From an uncultured Microbacterium sp. (GTDB lineage: Bacteria > Actinomycetota > Actinomycetes > Actinomycetales > Microbacteriaceae), in the NCBI RefSeq assembly GCF_945952435.1, contig NZ_CAMFHZ010000004.1:62001-126000 (forward strand): a stretch of 64,000 nt of DNA. Direction: 5' to 3'. Under the pieces are notes generated by a model that was given only the letters and a program-made list of their open reading frames with translations, did not search any database and was not told the origin of the DNA. The stretch's first letter is position 1; the number at the start of each line of letters is the position of its first letter. The translations under genes and the position numbers were made by a program. Shown in pieces: positions 15,814-28,462 of the stretch.

Positions 15814-18012
15814 TCACCCTTTGCTGACGACGGGAACGTGGGGATCCCGCTGGTGCCGCAGCCAGATCGTCGACAGCGCGGGAAGCGTCATCGTGGCCTG
15901 CGGCGACGCGCCCTCCCGCTCGGTGGCGTACACGAGGCCGAGATTGCCCTCGCCGTGCCCGCCGAACTCGGCGGCGTCCGTGTTGAGGATCTCGCTCCAT
16001 GCGCCCGCGAGCGGAAGATCGAGGTGCACGCCGTGCCGAGTGGATCCCGCGAAGTTGCTGATCACGGCGATGTGGCCGCCGTGGGCGTCGCGCCGTACGA
16101 AGGCGACCACGTTCGAGTCCCAGTCGGGACCGCCGATGCGGGTGAACGACGAGCCGTCGTGATCGCGTTCCCACAACGGTGCGTTCGCGCGGTAGGTGCG
16201 GTTCATCGCGCCGACGAAGTCCTGCAGCTGCCGGTGGGACGGCTGCTCGAGCAGCCACCAGTCGAGGCCACGATCGACGGACCACTCGGAGAGCTGGCCG
16301 AACTCCTGTCCCATGAAGAGGAGGTTCTTGCCGGGGTGCCCCCACATGTAGCCCAGGTAGGCGCGGGTGTTCGCGAGCTTCGCCGCATGGTCGCCGGGCA
16401 TCTTCGACACCAGGCTGCCCTTGCCGTGCACGACCTCGTCGTGGCTGATCGGCAGGATGTAGTTCTCGCCGAACGCGTACACGAAGGAGAACGTCATCTC
16501 ACCCTGATGGTGCGAGCGGTACAGGGGGTCCCGCTCGATGTAGACCAGGGAGTCGTTCATCCAGCCCATGTTCCACTTGAACCCGAACCCGAGTCCGCCG
16601 TGATTCGTGGGCGCCGTCACCCCCGGGAAGCTCGTCGACTCCTCCGCGACCATGACGATGCCCGGATGCGTGCGGTAGGCCGTGGCGTTGACCTCCTGCA
16701 GGAAACGGATCGCCTCCAGATTCTCCCTGCCGCCGTGGACGTTCGGCTCCCAGTCGCCGTCCTCCCGCGAGTAGTCCAGATAGAGCATCGATGCGACGGC
16801 GTCGACGCGCAGCCCGTCCGCATGGAACTGGTCGAGCCAGTAGAGCGCGTTCGCGACGAGGAAGTTGCGCACCTCGTTGCGCCCGTAGTCGAAGATGAGC
16901 GTGCCCCAGTCCCTGTGCTCGCCGCGGCGGGGATCCGGGTGCTCGTAGACCGGTTCCCCATCGAACCGGGCCAGCGCGAACGCGTCCTTGGGGAAGTGCC
17001 CGGGCACCCAGTCGATGATGACGCCGATGCCGGCCTGGTGCAGCCGGTCGATGAGGTAGCGCAGGTCGTCCGGCTCCCCGAAGCGGTGGGTCGCCGCGTA
17101 GTAGCCGGTCACCTGGTAGCCCCAGGATCCGCCGAACGGATGCTCGGCGACGGGCATGAGCTCGACGTGGGTGAAGCCCGTGGCCGTCACGTGCTCGATG
17201 AGCTCGTCCGCGATGTCGCGGTAGCCGAGGCCGGGCCGCCAGGATCCGAGGTGCAGCTCGTAGACGCTCATGGGCTGGGCGACCGCATGCGTGGCCGCCC
17301 GGCGGGTCATCCACGCCCCGTCCTGCCAGGCATAGCCCGAGGCGGTGACGATCGAGGCCGTGGCCGGAGGCACCTCGGCCAGCTGCGCCATCGGATCCGC
17401 CTTCAGGATCCAGTCGCCGTGCCTGGTGAGGATCTCGAACTTGTACCGGGCGCCGACCCCCACGTCGGGCAGGAACAGCTCCCACACGCCGCTGGATCCC
17501 ATCGAGCGCATCGCGCTGAGGCGCCCGTCCCAGCCGTTGAAGTCCCCGACCACCCGGACGGCCCTCGCATGCGGCGCCCAGACCGCGAACGCGGTGCCCT
17601 GCTCGCCGTCGGACGTGCCGGGGTGTGCGCCGAGCACGTCCCAGAGGCGCTCGTGGCGGCCCTCTCCGATGAGGTGCAGGTCGAGCTCTCCCAGTGTCGG
17701 GGCGTGCCGATAGGGATCCGCCGCGGTCCAGTCCGGCGCGTCGTCGTACGTCGCCTCGATCCGGTACGACCCGATCGGGCCGGCGACCTCGCCCTCCCAG
17801 ATCCCGTCGGCGAGGTGCTCCATCGGGACGTCGATCCCACCGTCCTGCCGCACCGTCACGGTCCGCGCCAGGGGTCGCAGCGCCCGCACGACCGTTCGGC
17901 GACGGCCGCCCTCCGCGGGCTGGGGATGCGCGCCGAGCACGGAGTGCGGGTCGTGGTGGGAGCCGGAGGCCACGGCCCCCAGCACCCCGGGGTCGATCGC
18001 AGTGGTGATCAT
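15814..18012 (-). CDS. glgB: 1,4-alpha-glucan branching enzyme GlgB
   Basis: A 732-residue cytosolic GH13 branching enzyme that cuts alpha-1,4-glucan and re-attaches the piece by an alpha-1,6 link. An N-terminal CBM48 region, including [20 protein letters not shown], is followed by the catalytic barrel. Its nucleophile is in [15 protein letters not shown], the acid/base glutamate in [12 protein letters not shown] and the substrate motif in [12 protein letters not shown]. The start is fixed by an ATGA overlap with glgE, so the two proteins are translationally coupled. Together they build branched alpha-glucan from maltose-1-phosphate. Confidence 0.96.
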   Translation of the reverse strand: MITTAIDPGVLGAVASGSHHDPHSVLGAHPQPAEGGRRRTVVRALRPLARTVTVRQDGGIDVPMEHLADGIWEGEVAGPIGSYRIEATYDDAPDWTAADPYRHAPTLGELDLHLIGEGRHERLWDVLGAHPGTSDGEQGTAFAVWAPHARAVRVVGDFNGWDGRLSAMRSMGSSGVWELFLPDVGVGARYKFEILTRHGDWILKADPMAQLAEVPPATASIVTASGYAWQDGAWMTRRAATHAVAQPMSVYELHLGSWRPGLGYRDIADELIEHVTATGFTHVELMPVAEHPFGGSWGYQVTGYYAATHRFGEPDDLRYLIDRLHQAGIGVIIDWVPGHFPKDAFALARFDGEPVYEHPDPRRGEHRDWGTLIFDYGRNEVRNFLVANALYWLDQFHADGLRVDAVASMLYLDYSREDGDWEPNVHGGRENLEAIRFLQEVNATAYRTHPGIVMVAEESTSFPGVTAPTNHGGLGFGFKWNMGWMNDSLVYIERDPLYRSHHQGEMTFSFVYAFGENYILPISHDEVVHGKGSLVSKMPGDHAAKLANTRAYLGYMWGHPGKNLLFMGQEFGQLSEWSVDRGLDWWLLEQPSHRQLQDFVGAMNRTYRANAPLWERDHDGSSFTRIGGPDWDSNVVAFVRRDAHGGHIAVISNFAGSTRHGVHLDLPLAGAWSEILNTDAAEFGGHGEGNLGLVYATEREGASPQATMTLPALSTIWLRHQRDPHVPVVSKG

Positions 18013-20090
18013 CGCTGCCCCTTCACATGGAGGATGTGCACCGGTTCGGTGAAAGCGTCCAGGCGCACGAAGTTGTGATCCGTCCAGGTCCAGACGGATC
18101 CGGTGACGAGGTCCTCGACCTCGTACGGGGCTCCCGGCTCGACGCCCCAGGCGAGGGTGTCGAGATGCACGGTGGTCTGCCGCACCGAGTGCGGGTCGAC
18201 GTTAGCGACGACGATGATCGTGTCGTCCTCGCCGGTGCCGGTGAAGGTGCGATCGAGGTGCTTGGAGTAGACCAGGACGGCGTCGTCGTCGCTCCAGTGC
18301 AGGCGCAGGTTGCGCAGTTGGCGCAGCGCCGGGTGCGCGCGGCGGATCTCGTTGAGGCGGGTGAGGAACGGCGCGAGCGAGCGGCCCTCCGCTTCGGCGG
18401 CCGCCCAGTCGCGCAGCTTGTACTCGTACTTCTCGTTGTCGAGGTTCTCCTCGGAACCAGGGCGCGCGACGTTCTCGTACAGCTCGTACCCCGCGTAGAC
18501 CCCGTACAGCGGGGCGGCGGTCGCCGCGATCGCCGCACGGATCCGGTACGCCGCCCGACCACCGAACTGCAGGTACTCGGTGAGGATGTCGGGCGTGTTC
18601 ACGAAGAGGTTCGGCCGCATGTAGTCGGCGGTCTCGTGCGCGATCGAGACGAGGAACTCCTCGAGCTCGGCCTTGGTATTGCGCCAGGTGAAGTAGCTGT
18701 AGCTCTGCTGGAAACCGACCGCCGCGAGACCGCGCATGGGAGCGGGCCGGGTGAACGCCTCGGCCAGGAACAGTACGTCCGGATGCTTGGTGTTGACGGT
18801 GCGGATCAGCCACTCCCAGAACCGCAGGGGCTTGGTGTGCGGGTTGTCCACACGGAAGATCCGCACGCCCTGGGAGATCCAGTGCTCCACGACGCGCAGG
18901 ACCTCGGTGTAGAGACCGACGGGATCGCGATCGAAGTTCAGCGGGTAGATGTCCTGATACTTCTTCGGCGGGTTCTCCGCGTAGGCGATCGACCCGTCCG
19001 GGAGCTCGGTGAACCACTCGGGGTGCTGCGTGACCCACGGGTGATCGGGGGCGGCCTGCAGCGCCAGATCGAGTGCGACCTCGAGGCCCAGCTCGTTCGC
19101 GGTCTCGACGAACGCCCGGAAGTCGGCGAGGGTGCCGAGGTCGGGATGCACGGCGTCGTGCCCTCCTTCGGCCGCACCGACCGCCCACGGCGATCCGGGG
19201 TCCTCGGGGCCCGCGGTCAGGGTGTTGTTCGGCCCCTTGCGGTTGAGGCGCCCGATGGGGTGGATGGGCGGCAGGTAGACGACGTCGAAGCCCATCGCGG
19301 CGACCGCGGGCAGGCGCTCCGCCGCCGTCGCGAAGGTGCCGCTCGCGATCGTGCCGTCCGCCGTCCGCACCGCGCCCTCGGAGCGGGGGAAGAACTCGTA
19401 CCAGGCGGCCGCCCCGGCGAGGGCGCGCTCCACGAGGATGGTCCGCCAGGGCGTGGCCGAGTCCAGCGCCGCGAGCGGACGCTCCTGGAACAGGGCGGCG
19501 AGGTCCGGATCGGTGGCGACGGCCTGCGCATCCGCCGCCGTCGCCTCCGGGGAGGCGAGCCGTTCCGCGATCGTGGCGAGGTGCTTGCGCTGCTTCTTGG
19601 GACGCGTCGTGTCTTCTGCGGCGCGCTGGATCAGCTCCGCCCCCAGGGCGCGCATCACGTCGACGTCGACGCCGGCCGCGATCTTCACGGCGGCGGCATG
19701 GGCCCAGGTGGCGAACTCGTCCGCGAAGGCCTCGAAGCGGAACGTCCAGGTCAGCGGCTCGTCGAGCGCCACATCGACCTGCCAGCGGTCGGTTCCGTCG
19801 CCGAGCGGAGTCAGCCGGTGCAGGCTCTCCTGCTTGTTCGGCGTCCGCAGTCGCAGATGCACGCCGATGACGTCGTGACCTTCGCGGAACGCGACCACGC
19901 GGAACGGGATCACCTCGCCGGTGAACGCCTTGGGCTGGAATCCCTCCGGCGCGGCAGGGGAGGGATCCGCGAGCGGGATGCGCGGCGTCTGGGCGTCGGC
20001 CGCGTCCGTGGTCGGCAGGGCTCGCACGGGGATCTCGGCAGTGCTCCGAAGAGCGACGGATCCGGCGTCGGTGGCAGAGAGATCGGTCAC
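18009..20090 (-). CDS. glgE: Alpha-1,4-glucan:maltose-1-phosphate maltosyltransferase GlgE
   Basis: A 693-residue GH13 subfamily 3 enzyme that adds maltosyl units from maltose-1-phosphate to a growing alpha-glucan. It has the N-terminal maltosyltransferase domain, the [16 protein letters not shown] loop typical of GlgE, the nucleophile segment [19 protein letters not shown] and the acid/base segment [11 protein letters not shown]. The GTG at 20090 is preceded by TAGGTT at 6 bases. No treS or maltokinase gene is next to it, so the maltose-1-phosphate would come from genes elsewhere, either TreS-Pep2 or a GlgM-type enzyme. Confidence 0.96.
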   Translation of the reverse strand: MTDLSATDAGSVALRSTAEIPVRALPTTDAADAQTPRIPLADPSPAAPEGFQPKAFTGEVIPFRVVAFREGHDVIGVHLRLRTPNKQESLHRLTPLGDGTDRWQVDVALDEPLTWTFRFEAFADEFATWAHAAAVKIAAGVDVDVMRALGAELIQRAAEDTTRPKKQRKHLATIAERLASPEATAADAQAVATDPDLAALFQERPLAALDSATPWRTILVERALAGAAAWYEFFPRSEGAVRTADGTIASGTFATAAERLPAVAAMGFDVVYLPPIHPIGRLNRKGPNNTLTAGPEDPGSPWAVGAAEGGHDAVHPDLGTLADFRAFVETANELGLEVALDLALQAAPDHPWVTQHPEWFTELPDGSIAYAENPPKKYQDIYPLNFDRDPVGLYTEVLRVVEHWISQGVRIFRVDNPHTKPLRFWEWLIRTVNTKHPDVLFLAEAFTRPAPMRGLAAVGFQQSYSYFTWRNTKAELEEFLVSIAHETADYMRPNLFVNTPDILTEYLQFGGRAAYRIRAAIAATAAPLYGVYAGYELYENVARPGSEENLDNEKYEYKLRDWAAAEAEGRSLAPFLTRLNEIRRAHPALRQLRNLRLHWSDDDAVLVYSKHLDRTFTGTGEDDTIIVVANVDPHSVRQTTVHLDTLAWGVEPGAPYEVEDLVTGSVWTWTDHNFVRLDAFTEPVHILHVKGQR

Positions 20091-20096
20091 ACGTCG

Positions 20097-20102
20097 AACC
20101 TA
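20097..20102 (-). promoter_or_regulatory. -10 element (TAGGTT) of leaderless glgE-glgB transcript
   Basis: TAGGTT is followed by 6 bases and the GTG at 20090 on the minus strand, so glgEB has its own promoter downstream of glgX. Confidence 0.6.
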
Positions 20103-20136
20103 CTCCGACCGGGCTCGGGGAGCGGTAGACGTGTCG

Positions 20137-22236
20137 TCACTCGGCGCGGAACAACCGCATCGAGGTGCCGGGGACCGCGATGACGTCACCGGGGGCGAAG
20201 ACGGCCTGCTCCGTGGCGGGACGGTCGTCGGCGCTGGACCAGAGCGAGACGTAACGGTCGACGCCGTCGATCACCGGCAGGCGGACGTCGATCGGGGACT
20301 CCGTGCCGTGCACGACGAGGAGCACGCGGTTGAACGCCTCGGTGTCGGGGGTCGAGGCGGCGACGTACTGGAGGGTGCGGTTGCGGGGGTCGTTCCACTG
20401 CTCGACCTCCATCGTCTGCCCGTCCTGGTCGTACCAGTCCATCACGGAGGCGTTGGGGATGTGCTCGCCCAGCCGCGCGTACTTGAGCGGGCGCAGGGCG
20501 GGGTTCTCCTGGCGCAGCCGGGTGAGCAGCGCGACATGGGAGAACAGGTCCTGCTGCCAGGGCTCGTGGTCCCAGTTGAGCCAGGTCAATGCGGAGTCCT
20601 GGCAGTAGGCGTTGTTGTTGCCCCGCTGGCTGCGTCCGAACTCGTCGCCGGCCGTCAGCATCGGCACGCCCGCCGAGAGCAGGAGGGTGCCCAGCAGGTT
20701 GCGCATCGCCTTCCGCCGCGCCGCCAGGATTCCTGGATCCTCGGTCGGGCCCTCCGCGCCGTGGTTGAACGAGCGGTTCATGTCGGCGCCGTCGCGGTTG
20801 TCCTCGCCGTTGGCCTCGTTGTGCTTGACGTCGTACGAGACGAGGTCGTTGAGGGTGAACCCGTCGTGCGCGGTCACGAAGTTGATGCTCGCGAGGGGCC
20901 CGCGCTCGTCGCTGAACGTGTTCGCCGATCCGGCGAGGCGATTGGCGAAGCCGCCGATGCCCGTCGGCGCGGAGGCACGGCGCGCGTAGTCGATGTCGCT
21001 CAGCCAGAAGTTCCGCGCGCGGTCGCGGTAGCGGTCGTTCCACTCGCTCCAGCCGACGGGGAAGTTGCCCGTCTGCCAGCCGCCCAGTCCCACATCCCAC
21101 GGCTCTGCGATGATCTTCGCGTCCGCGAGCACGGGGTCGGTCCGGATCGCGCGCAGAAGCGGATGCTCGGGGGTGTACGCGTGGGCGGCGTCGCGGCCCA
21201 GCGCGGTGGCGAGATCGAAGCGGAATCCGTCGATCTGCATCTCGGTCGCCCAGTAGCGGAGCGAGTCGAGGACGAGGCGCGCCGCGGCCGGCGTGGCCGT
21301 GTTCAGCGTGTTTCCGCACCCCGTGGTGTCGATGTACGTCCCGTCCTCCTGCTGCCGGTAGTACAGGGCGTTGTCGATCCCCCGCAGACTCGTGCGAGGA
21401 CCGCCGATGCCCTCCTCGTTCGTGTGGTTGTAGACGACGTCGAGGATCACCTCGATGCCTGCTTCGTGCAGCAGTTTGACCATGCCCTTGAACTCGCGCA
21501 GCACCGCCTCGGGTCCGCCCTTGCGCGACTCGTCGGTCGCGTACGCCGACTGCGGCGTGAAGAAGTTCAGGGTGTTGTAGCCCCAGTAGTTCGTAAGCCC
21601 TCGTTCGAGTAGCCGCGGCTCCGAGGCGAAGGCCTGCACGGGGAGCAGCTCGACCGCGGTGATCCCGAGCTCACGGTAGTAGTCGATCATCGCGGGGTGC
21701 GCGAGTCCGGCGTAGGTGCCGTGCAGCTTCGGGGGGACGCCGGGGTGGCGCTTGGTCAGGCCTTTGACGTGTCCCTCGTAGATCACCGTGCGGTCGAGCG
21801 GGGTCTGCGGCTTCGCGACGCCTCCCCAGTCGAACCCGTCCTCGATGACGACGGAGCGCCACTCCTCGTACCCGTCGCCCTCCGCGAGGCCGCGGGCATA
21901 CGGATCGAGCAGCAGCGTCTCCGGGTTGAACGTGTTCCCGGGGCTGTGCGCCCCGTTCGCGCGCAGCGCATAGCGCGTCCCCGGTTGCAGCAGCTCGGTC
22001 GTGATCTCCCAGACGCCGCCGGGGCGGCGCTCCAGGTCGAGCTGCGCGGTCTCCCAGTCGAGGTCCGTCTCGTCGAAGATCACGAGCTCGATCGCGGACG
22101 CGTTCTGCGACCACACGCGCAGCGTGGCCACCCCGTCGTGCAGGCGGACGCCGAGATCGGCCAGGGAGGGGCTGCACAGGGAGCAGCCGTCGCCGTCGGG
22201 AACCGGCGCCTCGTCCTCAGTCGCATGCGGACACAT
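20137..22236 (-). CDS. glgX: Glycogen debranching enzyme GlgX
   Basis: A 699-residue GH13 isoamylase-type enzyme that hydrolyses alpha-1,6 branches of glycogen. A CBM48-like N-terminus (residues 25-120) precedes the barrel. The nucleophile is in GFRFDLATALGRD, the general acid in IIAEPWDVG and the third acid in NFVTAHDGFTLNDLVSYD. GLTKRHPGVP is typical of GlgX. I start at ATG 22236, which follows TATCCT by 7 bases; an in-frame extension upstream is not protein-like. It lies 46 bases upstream of glgE on the same strand, so the window carries both synthesis and breakdown of alpha-glucan. Confidence 0.94.
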   Translation of the reverse strand: MCPHATEDEAPVPDGDGCSLCSPSLADLGVRLHDGVATLRVWSQNASAIELVIFDETDLDWETAQLDLERRPGGVWEITTELLQPGTRYALRANGAHSPGNTFNPETLLLDPYARGLAEGDGYEEWRSVVIEDGFDWGGVAKPQTPLDRTVIYEGHVKGLTKRHPGVPPKLHGTYAGLAHPAMIDYYRELGITAVELLPVQAFASEPRLLERGLTNYWGYNTLNFFTPQSAYATDESRKGGPEAVLREFKGMVKLLHEAGIEVILDVVYNHTNEEGIGGPRTSLRGIDNALYYRQQEDGTYIDTTGCGNTLNTATPAAARLVLDSLRYWATEMQIDGFRFDLATALGRDAAHAYTPEHPLLRAIRTDPVLADAKIIAEPWDVGLGGWQTGNFPVGWSEWNDRYRDRARNFWLSDIDYARRASAPTGIGGFANRLAGSANTFSDERGPLASINFVTAHDGFTLNDLVSYDVKHNEANGEDNRDGADMNRSFNHGAEGPTEDPGILAARRKAMRNLLGTLLLSAGVPMLTAGDEFGRSQRGNNNAYCQDSALTWLNWDHEPWQQDLFSHVALLTRLRQENPALRPLKYARLGEHIPNASVMDWYDQDGQTMEVEQWNDPRNRTLQYVAASTPDTEAFNRVLLVVHGTESPIDVRLPVIDGVDRYVSLWSSADDRPATEQAVFAPGDVIAVPGTSMRLFRAE

Positions 22237-22243
22237 GAGGGAC

Positions 22244-22249
22244 AGGATA
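22244..22249 (-). promoter_or_regulatory. -10 element (TATCCT) of glgX transcript
   Basis: TATCCT is followed by 7 bases and the ATG at 22236 on the minus strand. Confidence 0.5.
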
Positions 22250-22372
22250 ACCGGCGCCGGCCCGCACGGATGCCACGCGGTTTCGCGCGTCGTGCCACTG
22301 CGTCCCACACACGGGCCCGGCGCCCCATGGGACGGGCGAGGACACTTCGCCCCGACCCCCTTCCCGGGGTGC

Positions 22373-22378
22373 GAGAGT
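22373..22378 (+). promoter_or_regulatory. -10 element (GAGAGT) of cysteine desulfurase transcript
   Basis: GAGAGT lies 6 bases before the GTG at 22385, the same spacing as TANNNT elements elsewhere. Confidence 0.4.
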
Positions 22379-22384
22379 GGGAGG

Positions 22385-23587
22385 GTGCACTACCTCGATC
22401 ACGCCGCGACGACCGACCTGCGCCCCGAGGCGGCGGAGGAGTGGCTGCGCGTGGCGGGGGAGACCGGGAACGCCTCCTCGACGCACGCGGCCGGCCAGCG
22501 CGCGCGACGGATCCTGGAGGAGTCGCGGGAGCGGATCGCCGGCGTGCTCGACGCCGAGCCGATCGAGATCGTGCTGACCTCCGGGGGGACCGAGTCCGTG
22601 AACCTCGCCCTGCAGGGGCTGTGGCGCGCCCGTGATGCGGGACGGGAGAGGATCGTCCTGCCGGACGGCGAGCACCACGCGACGCTCGACACCGTGGCCG
22701 CGCTCGCCGCGTCCGGTGCCGGGGTGCGCCCGGTGCCGATCGATCCGACGGGACGGATCCCCGTCGCGGCGTTCGCGGACGCGCTGTCCGGCGGTGACGG
22801 ATCCCGCCCCGGCGCTGCGGCGCTCGCGACGGCGCTCGTGGCCAACAACGAGGTCGGAACCCTCAACGACGCGCCGGCCCTGTCGCAGGCGGCGGCTGCG
22901 GCAGGAGTGCCCCTGCATCTGGATGCGGTCGCCGCCCTCGGTCACGTGCCCGTCTCCTTCCGCACGTGGCGCGGGGCGGCGAACCCGGGGTCGGGACTCG
23001 TCGCGCTCAGCGTCGCGGGGCACAAGATCGGGGCGCCGGTCGGGACGGGCGCGCTCGTCGTCGCCCGCTCGGCGCGCCTCGCCGCGCTCCTGCACGGCGG
23101 CGCTCAGCAGCGCGGGCTTCGTGCCGGCACCCAGGACGTCGCGGGGGCGGCCGCGCTCGCCGTCGCTGCGGAGCGGGCGGAGGCGGAGCGGGCGGTCGAG
23201 GCGGCGCGCCTCGCCTCGTTGCGGGATGCGCTCGTCGCGGGCATACGGGCGCAGGTGCCGGACGCTGCGCTGCTCGGCGACCCGGATCCGGCGGGGAGGC
23301 TACCCGGCAATGCGCACCTGCTCTTCCCCGGCGCGCCCAGCGAGAGCCTGCTGTTCCTCCTCGACGTGGCGGGGATCTCGGCGTCCGCCGGCTCGGCCTG
23401 CCAGGCCGGCGTCGCCGAGCCCTCGCACGTCGTCCAGGCACTGGGACGCAGCGAGCAGGAGGCGCGCAGCGTGATCCGCTTCTCCCTGGGGCGCACGAGC
23501 TCCCCCGCCGACGTCGACGCGGTGGTCGCGGTCATCGGCGACGCCTACCGGAGGGCGTCCGGCGCCGGCACAGCAGCCCGCTCGTAG
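22385..23587 (+). CDS. Cysteine desulfurase (NifS/IscS family)
   Basis: A 400-residue class V aminotransferase-fold PLP enzyme that takes sulfur from cysteine as a persulfide. The N-terminus YLDHAATTDLRPEA is diagnostic. The PLP lysine is in SVAGHKIGAPVGTGAL and the active-site cysteine loop is SASAGSACQAG near residue 337. A serine-rich GTESVNLALQG segment binds the cofactor phosphate. It starts at GTG 22385 just before the first conserved strand and ends 9 bases before mnmA. The neighbour implies it feeds sulfur to tRNA thiolation; there are no isc/suf scaffold genes nearby. Confidence 0.93.
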   Translation: MHYLDHAATTDLRPEAAEEWLRVAGETGNASSTHAAGQRARRILEESRERIAGVLDAEPIEIVLTSGGTESVNLALQGLWRARDAGRERIVLPDGEHHATLDTVAALAASGAGVRPVPIDPTGRIPVAAFADALSGGDGSRPGAAALATALVANNEVGTLNDAPALSQAAAAAGVPLHLDAVAALGHVPVSFRTWRGAANPGSGLVALSVAGHKIGAPVGTGALVVARSARLAALLHGGAQQRGLRAGTQDVAGAAALAVAAERAEAERAVEAARLASLRDALVAGIRAQVPDAALLGDPDPAGRLPGNAHLLFPGAPSESLLFLLDVAGISASAGSACQAGVAEPSHVVQALGRSEQEARSVIRFSLGRTSSPADVDAVVAVIGDAYRRASGAGTAARS

Positions 23588-23590
23588 ACT
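23585..23590 (+). promoter_or_regulatory. -10 element (TAGACT) of leaderless mnmA transcript
   Basis: TAGACT overlaps the desulfurase stop codon and is followed by 6 bases and the mnmA ATG at 23597. Confidence 0.65.
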
Positions 23591-23596
23591 GGTCGC

Positions 23597-24694
23597 ATGC
23601 GTGTGCTGGCGGCGATGAGCGGGGGAGTCGACTCCGCCGTGGCCGCCGCGCGCGCCGTCGAGGCCGGTCATGACGTGGTCGGCGTGCACCTCGCCCTCTC
23701 CCGCGCCGGAGGGACGCTGCGCACGGGCAGCCGCGGCTGCTGCACGATCGAGGATGCGATGGACGCGCGCCGCACCGCCGACCTCCTCGGCATCCCGTTC
23801 TACGTGTGGGACTTCTCGGAGCGGTTCCGAGAGGACGTCATCGAGGACTTCGTCGCGGAGTACCGGGCGGGTCGCACCCCCAACCCGTGCCTGCGGTGCA
23901 ACGAGAAGATCAAGTTCGCGGCTCTCCTCGAGCGGGCGCTCGAACTCGGATTCGACGCGGTCTGCACGGGGCACTACGCGACCCTCGTCGACGGGGCGGG
24001 CGGGCTCGAGCTGCATCGCGCGTCCGATGCCGCGAAGGACCAGTCCTACGTGCTCGGGGTCCTCACCGCCGAGCAGCTCGCGCACACCTACTTCCCGCTC
24101 GGATCCACGCCGTCGAAGGCTCTCGTGCGCGCCGAGGCCGCGGAGCGCGGGATCAGCGTCGCACAGAAGCCGGACAGCCACGACATCTGCTTCATCCCCG
24201 ACGGCGACACCCGCGGCTGGCTCGCGGAGAAGGTCGGGGCGGAGCAGGGCGAGATCCTCGACCGCTCCGGCACCGTCGTCGGCACGCACGACGGCGCCCA
24301 CGCGTTCACGGTCGGGCAGCGCCGAGGACTGCGGCTGGGCGTCCCCGCCGACGACGGAAAGCCGCGCTTCGTGCTCGAAGTGCGGCCGGTGTCGAACACG
24401 GTGGTCGTCGGACCGAAGGAGGCGCTCGCGATCGCGGAGATCTCCGGGGAGCGGCGATCCTGGGCGGGTCCCGCGCCCGTCGAGGACGCGTTCGCGTGCC
24501 AGGTGCAGATCCGTGCCCATGCGGATCCCGTCGACGCGCGCGCCTTCGTCACGGCCGAGGGCGTCCGCGTCGTCCCCGTGCTGCCGCTGGACGGCGTCGC
24601 GCCGGGGCAGAGCGCGGTGCTCTACGTCGGCACGCGCGTCCTCGGGCAGTTCACGATCGACCGCACGGTCTCCGCGGTTCCCGTCGACGCCTGA
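23597..24694 (+). CDS. mnmA: tRNA-specific 2-thiouridylase MnmA
   Basis: A 365-residue cytosolic enzyme that makes 2-thiouridine at position 34 of tRNAs for Lys, Glu and Gln. The ATP PP-loop [11 protein letters not shown] is at residues 7-17. The catalytic cysteine is in [12 protein letters not shown] and the second cysteine in [12 protein letters not shown]-terminal beta-barrel domains follow. It sits 9 bases after a cysteine desulfurase gene, its likely sulfur donor. Although TAGACT gives it a promoter of its own, read-through from the desulfurase gene is also possible. Confidence 0.96.
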   Translation: MRVLAAMSGGVDSAVAAARAVEAGHDVVGVHLALSRAGGTLRTGSRGCCTIEDAMDARRTADLLGIPFYVWDFSERFREDVIEDFVAEYRAGRTPNPCLRCNEKIKFAALLERALELGFDAVCTGHYATLVDGAGGLELHRASDAAKDQSYVLGVLTAEQLAHTYFPLGSTPSKALVRAEAAERGISVAQKPDSHDICFIPDGDTRGWLAEKVGAEQGEILDRSGTVVGTHDGAHAFTVGQRRGLRLGVPADDGKPRFVLEVRPVSNTVVVGPKEALAIAEISGERRSWAGPAPVEDAFACQVQIRAHADPVDARAFVTAEGVRVVPVLPLDGVAPGQSAVLYVGTRVLGQFTIDRTVSAVPVDA

Positions 24695-24794
24695 TCCGGG
24701 CGGGTCGAGACACGTTCCACCGTGGCTCCGGTCGCGCGTCGCGTCCGAGCCGCCCTTCTGTGATGATGGGTCCACCGACGCCGAGGGAGACGAC

Positions 24795-26069
24795 ATGGTC
24801 AGGACTTACGTGCGGGACTTCCACGGTGACGATCTGGATCAGATCGTGCGCCTCTGGGGACAGGTCACGCGCGGCGCGCAGTGGCCGATCTACTCGCTGG
24901 CGGAGGTGATCGCCTCCTGCCAGGAGGACTACGCCGTCGTGGCTGTGCAGGGGGACGTGCTCGTCGGCGCCGCCGTGGGCCGCGCCGCGCACGCGCAGGG
25001 CTGGATCGTGTTCTTCGGGATGGCGGGCGAGGAGGACTCGACCGAGGTGAGCGCCGCGCTGCTGCACGCGCTGGAGCGGCGGATGGCACCCCTGGGGCTT
25101 GCGAAGCTGTCGATCCTCATCCCCGAGCAGGAGGGACTGGAGGCCTTCACCGGCAATGGCTTCGAGGTGCATCGCTCGGTCCGCTACCTGGAACGCGACA
25201 TGCCGATCCAGCGCCGAGAGATCGAGTCTCTCAAGGAGGTGGGCGGACGGATCCTGCCGCCGCACCTGTGGGATCGCGTCGCGGGCATGACCCACGAGAA
25301 GACCTTGTTGGAGGAGCGGCTCGTCACGCCGCTGGCCCGTCCGGAGCTCGCGGAGCGCTTCGGCGTGGTCCCGCCGCGGGCGGTGATGCTGTTCGGCCCT
25401 CCCGGAACGGGCAAGACGACCTTCGCGCGCGCCGTCGCGTCCCGGCTGGGCTGGCCGTTCGTCGAGCTCTTCCCCTCTCGGCTCGCGGACGGCGGATCGG
25501 GGCTCGCCGGGGCGCTGCGCTCGTCGTTCGAGACGATCGACGAACTGGAGCACGCCGTCGTCTTCATCGACGAGGTGGAGGAGATCGCCTCGCGGCGCGG
25601 CGGGATCCCGCCCTCCCCGACGCAGGGCGTCACGAACGAGCTGCTCAAGCTCGTCGCCGACTTCCGCGACAAGGAGGGCCGGCTGCTGATCTGCGCGACG
25701 AACTTCATCCGTGCGCTCGACGCCGCGTTCCTCCGCCACGGCCGCTTCGACTACGTGATCCCGATCGGCCTGCCCGACGCCGACGCCCGACGCGCGATCT
25801 GGAACCGCTACATCCCCGCCGACTCGGCGGAGGGTGTCGCGCTCGACCGCCTCGTGGCGGCGAGCGAGGGTCTGACGCCGGCGGACATCGAGTATGCGGC
25901 CCGGAGCGCCTCACAGGAGGCGCTCGCGCGGGCGCTGCAGGACGGCGACGAGTCGGCGTCGCTCGGAACGGACGACTACCTGCGCGCGCTCGACGGGACA
26001 CGCGCGACCGTGTCCGCCGAGGAGATCGCGGAGTTCCGCGACGACATCGACACGATCGCACGGCTCTGA
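24795..26069 (+). CDS. GNAT-like domain fused to an AAA+ ATPase
   Basis: A 424-residue two-domain protein. Residues 1-136 have the strand and helix order of a GNAT acetyltransferase (start YVRDFHGDDLDQIVRLW, end GFEVHRSVRYLERDM). The acetyl-CoA loop pattern R/Q-x-x-G-x-G/A is absent; GEEDSTEVSAALL is in its place. Residues about 165-424 are a classical AAA+ module of the FtsH/Cdc48 kind: Walker A GPPGTGKT (about 200-207), Walker B VVFIDEVEE (about 255), sensor 1 ATN, an arginine finger in RHGRFDYVIPI and a C-terminal lid. There is no protease domain. ATG 24795 has a GGGAGA ribosome site. I infer a remodelling ATPase with a substrate-recognition domain; the target is unknown. Confidence 0.85.
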   Translation: MVRTYVRDFHGDDLDQIVRLWGQVTRGAQWPIYSLAEVIASCQEDYAVVAVQGDVLVGAAVGRAAHAQGWIVFFGMAGEEDSTEVSAALLHALERRMAPLGLAKLSILIPEQEGLEAFTGNGFEVHRSVRYLERDMPIQRREIESLKEVGGRILPPHLWDRVAGMTHEKTLLEERLVTPLARPELAERFGVVPPRAVMLFGPPGTGKTTFARAVASRLGWPFVELFPSRLADGGSGLAGALRSSFETIDELEHAVVFIDEVEEIASRRGGIPPSPTQGVTNELLKLVADFRDKEGRLLICATNFIRALDAAFLRHGRFDYVIPIGLPDADARRAIWNRYIPADSAEGVALDRLVAASEGLTPADIEYAARSASQEALARALQDGDESASLGTDDYLRALDGTRATVSAEEIAEFRDDIDTIARL

Positions 26070-26113
26070 GCCGGATGCGGTCCCGCGTCCCCGGGGATGT
26101 CGGGGCCCGCTCG

Positions 26114-28441
<2,328 letters not shown>

Positions 28442-28462
28442 TCGCCGGCGCGCCGGCCGCGC

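Noticed and set aside
15277..18078. A 933-codon plus-strand frame opposite glgB
   Set aside because: It is antisense to a complete GH13 enzyme; composition is a codon shadow.
28444..28457. GCCGGCGCGCCGGC palindrome as a terminator between ligA and the helicase gene
   Set aside because: It has no loop or T run, and short GC palindromes of this kind are expected by chance at this base composition.
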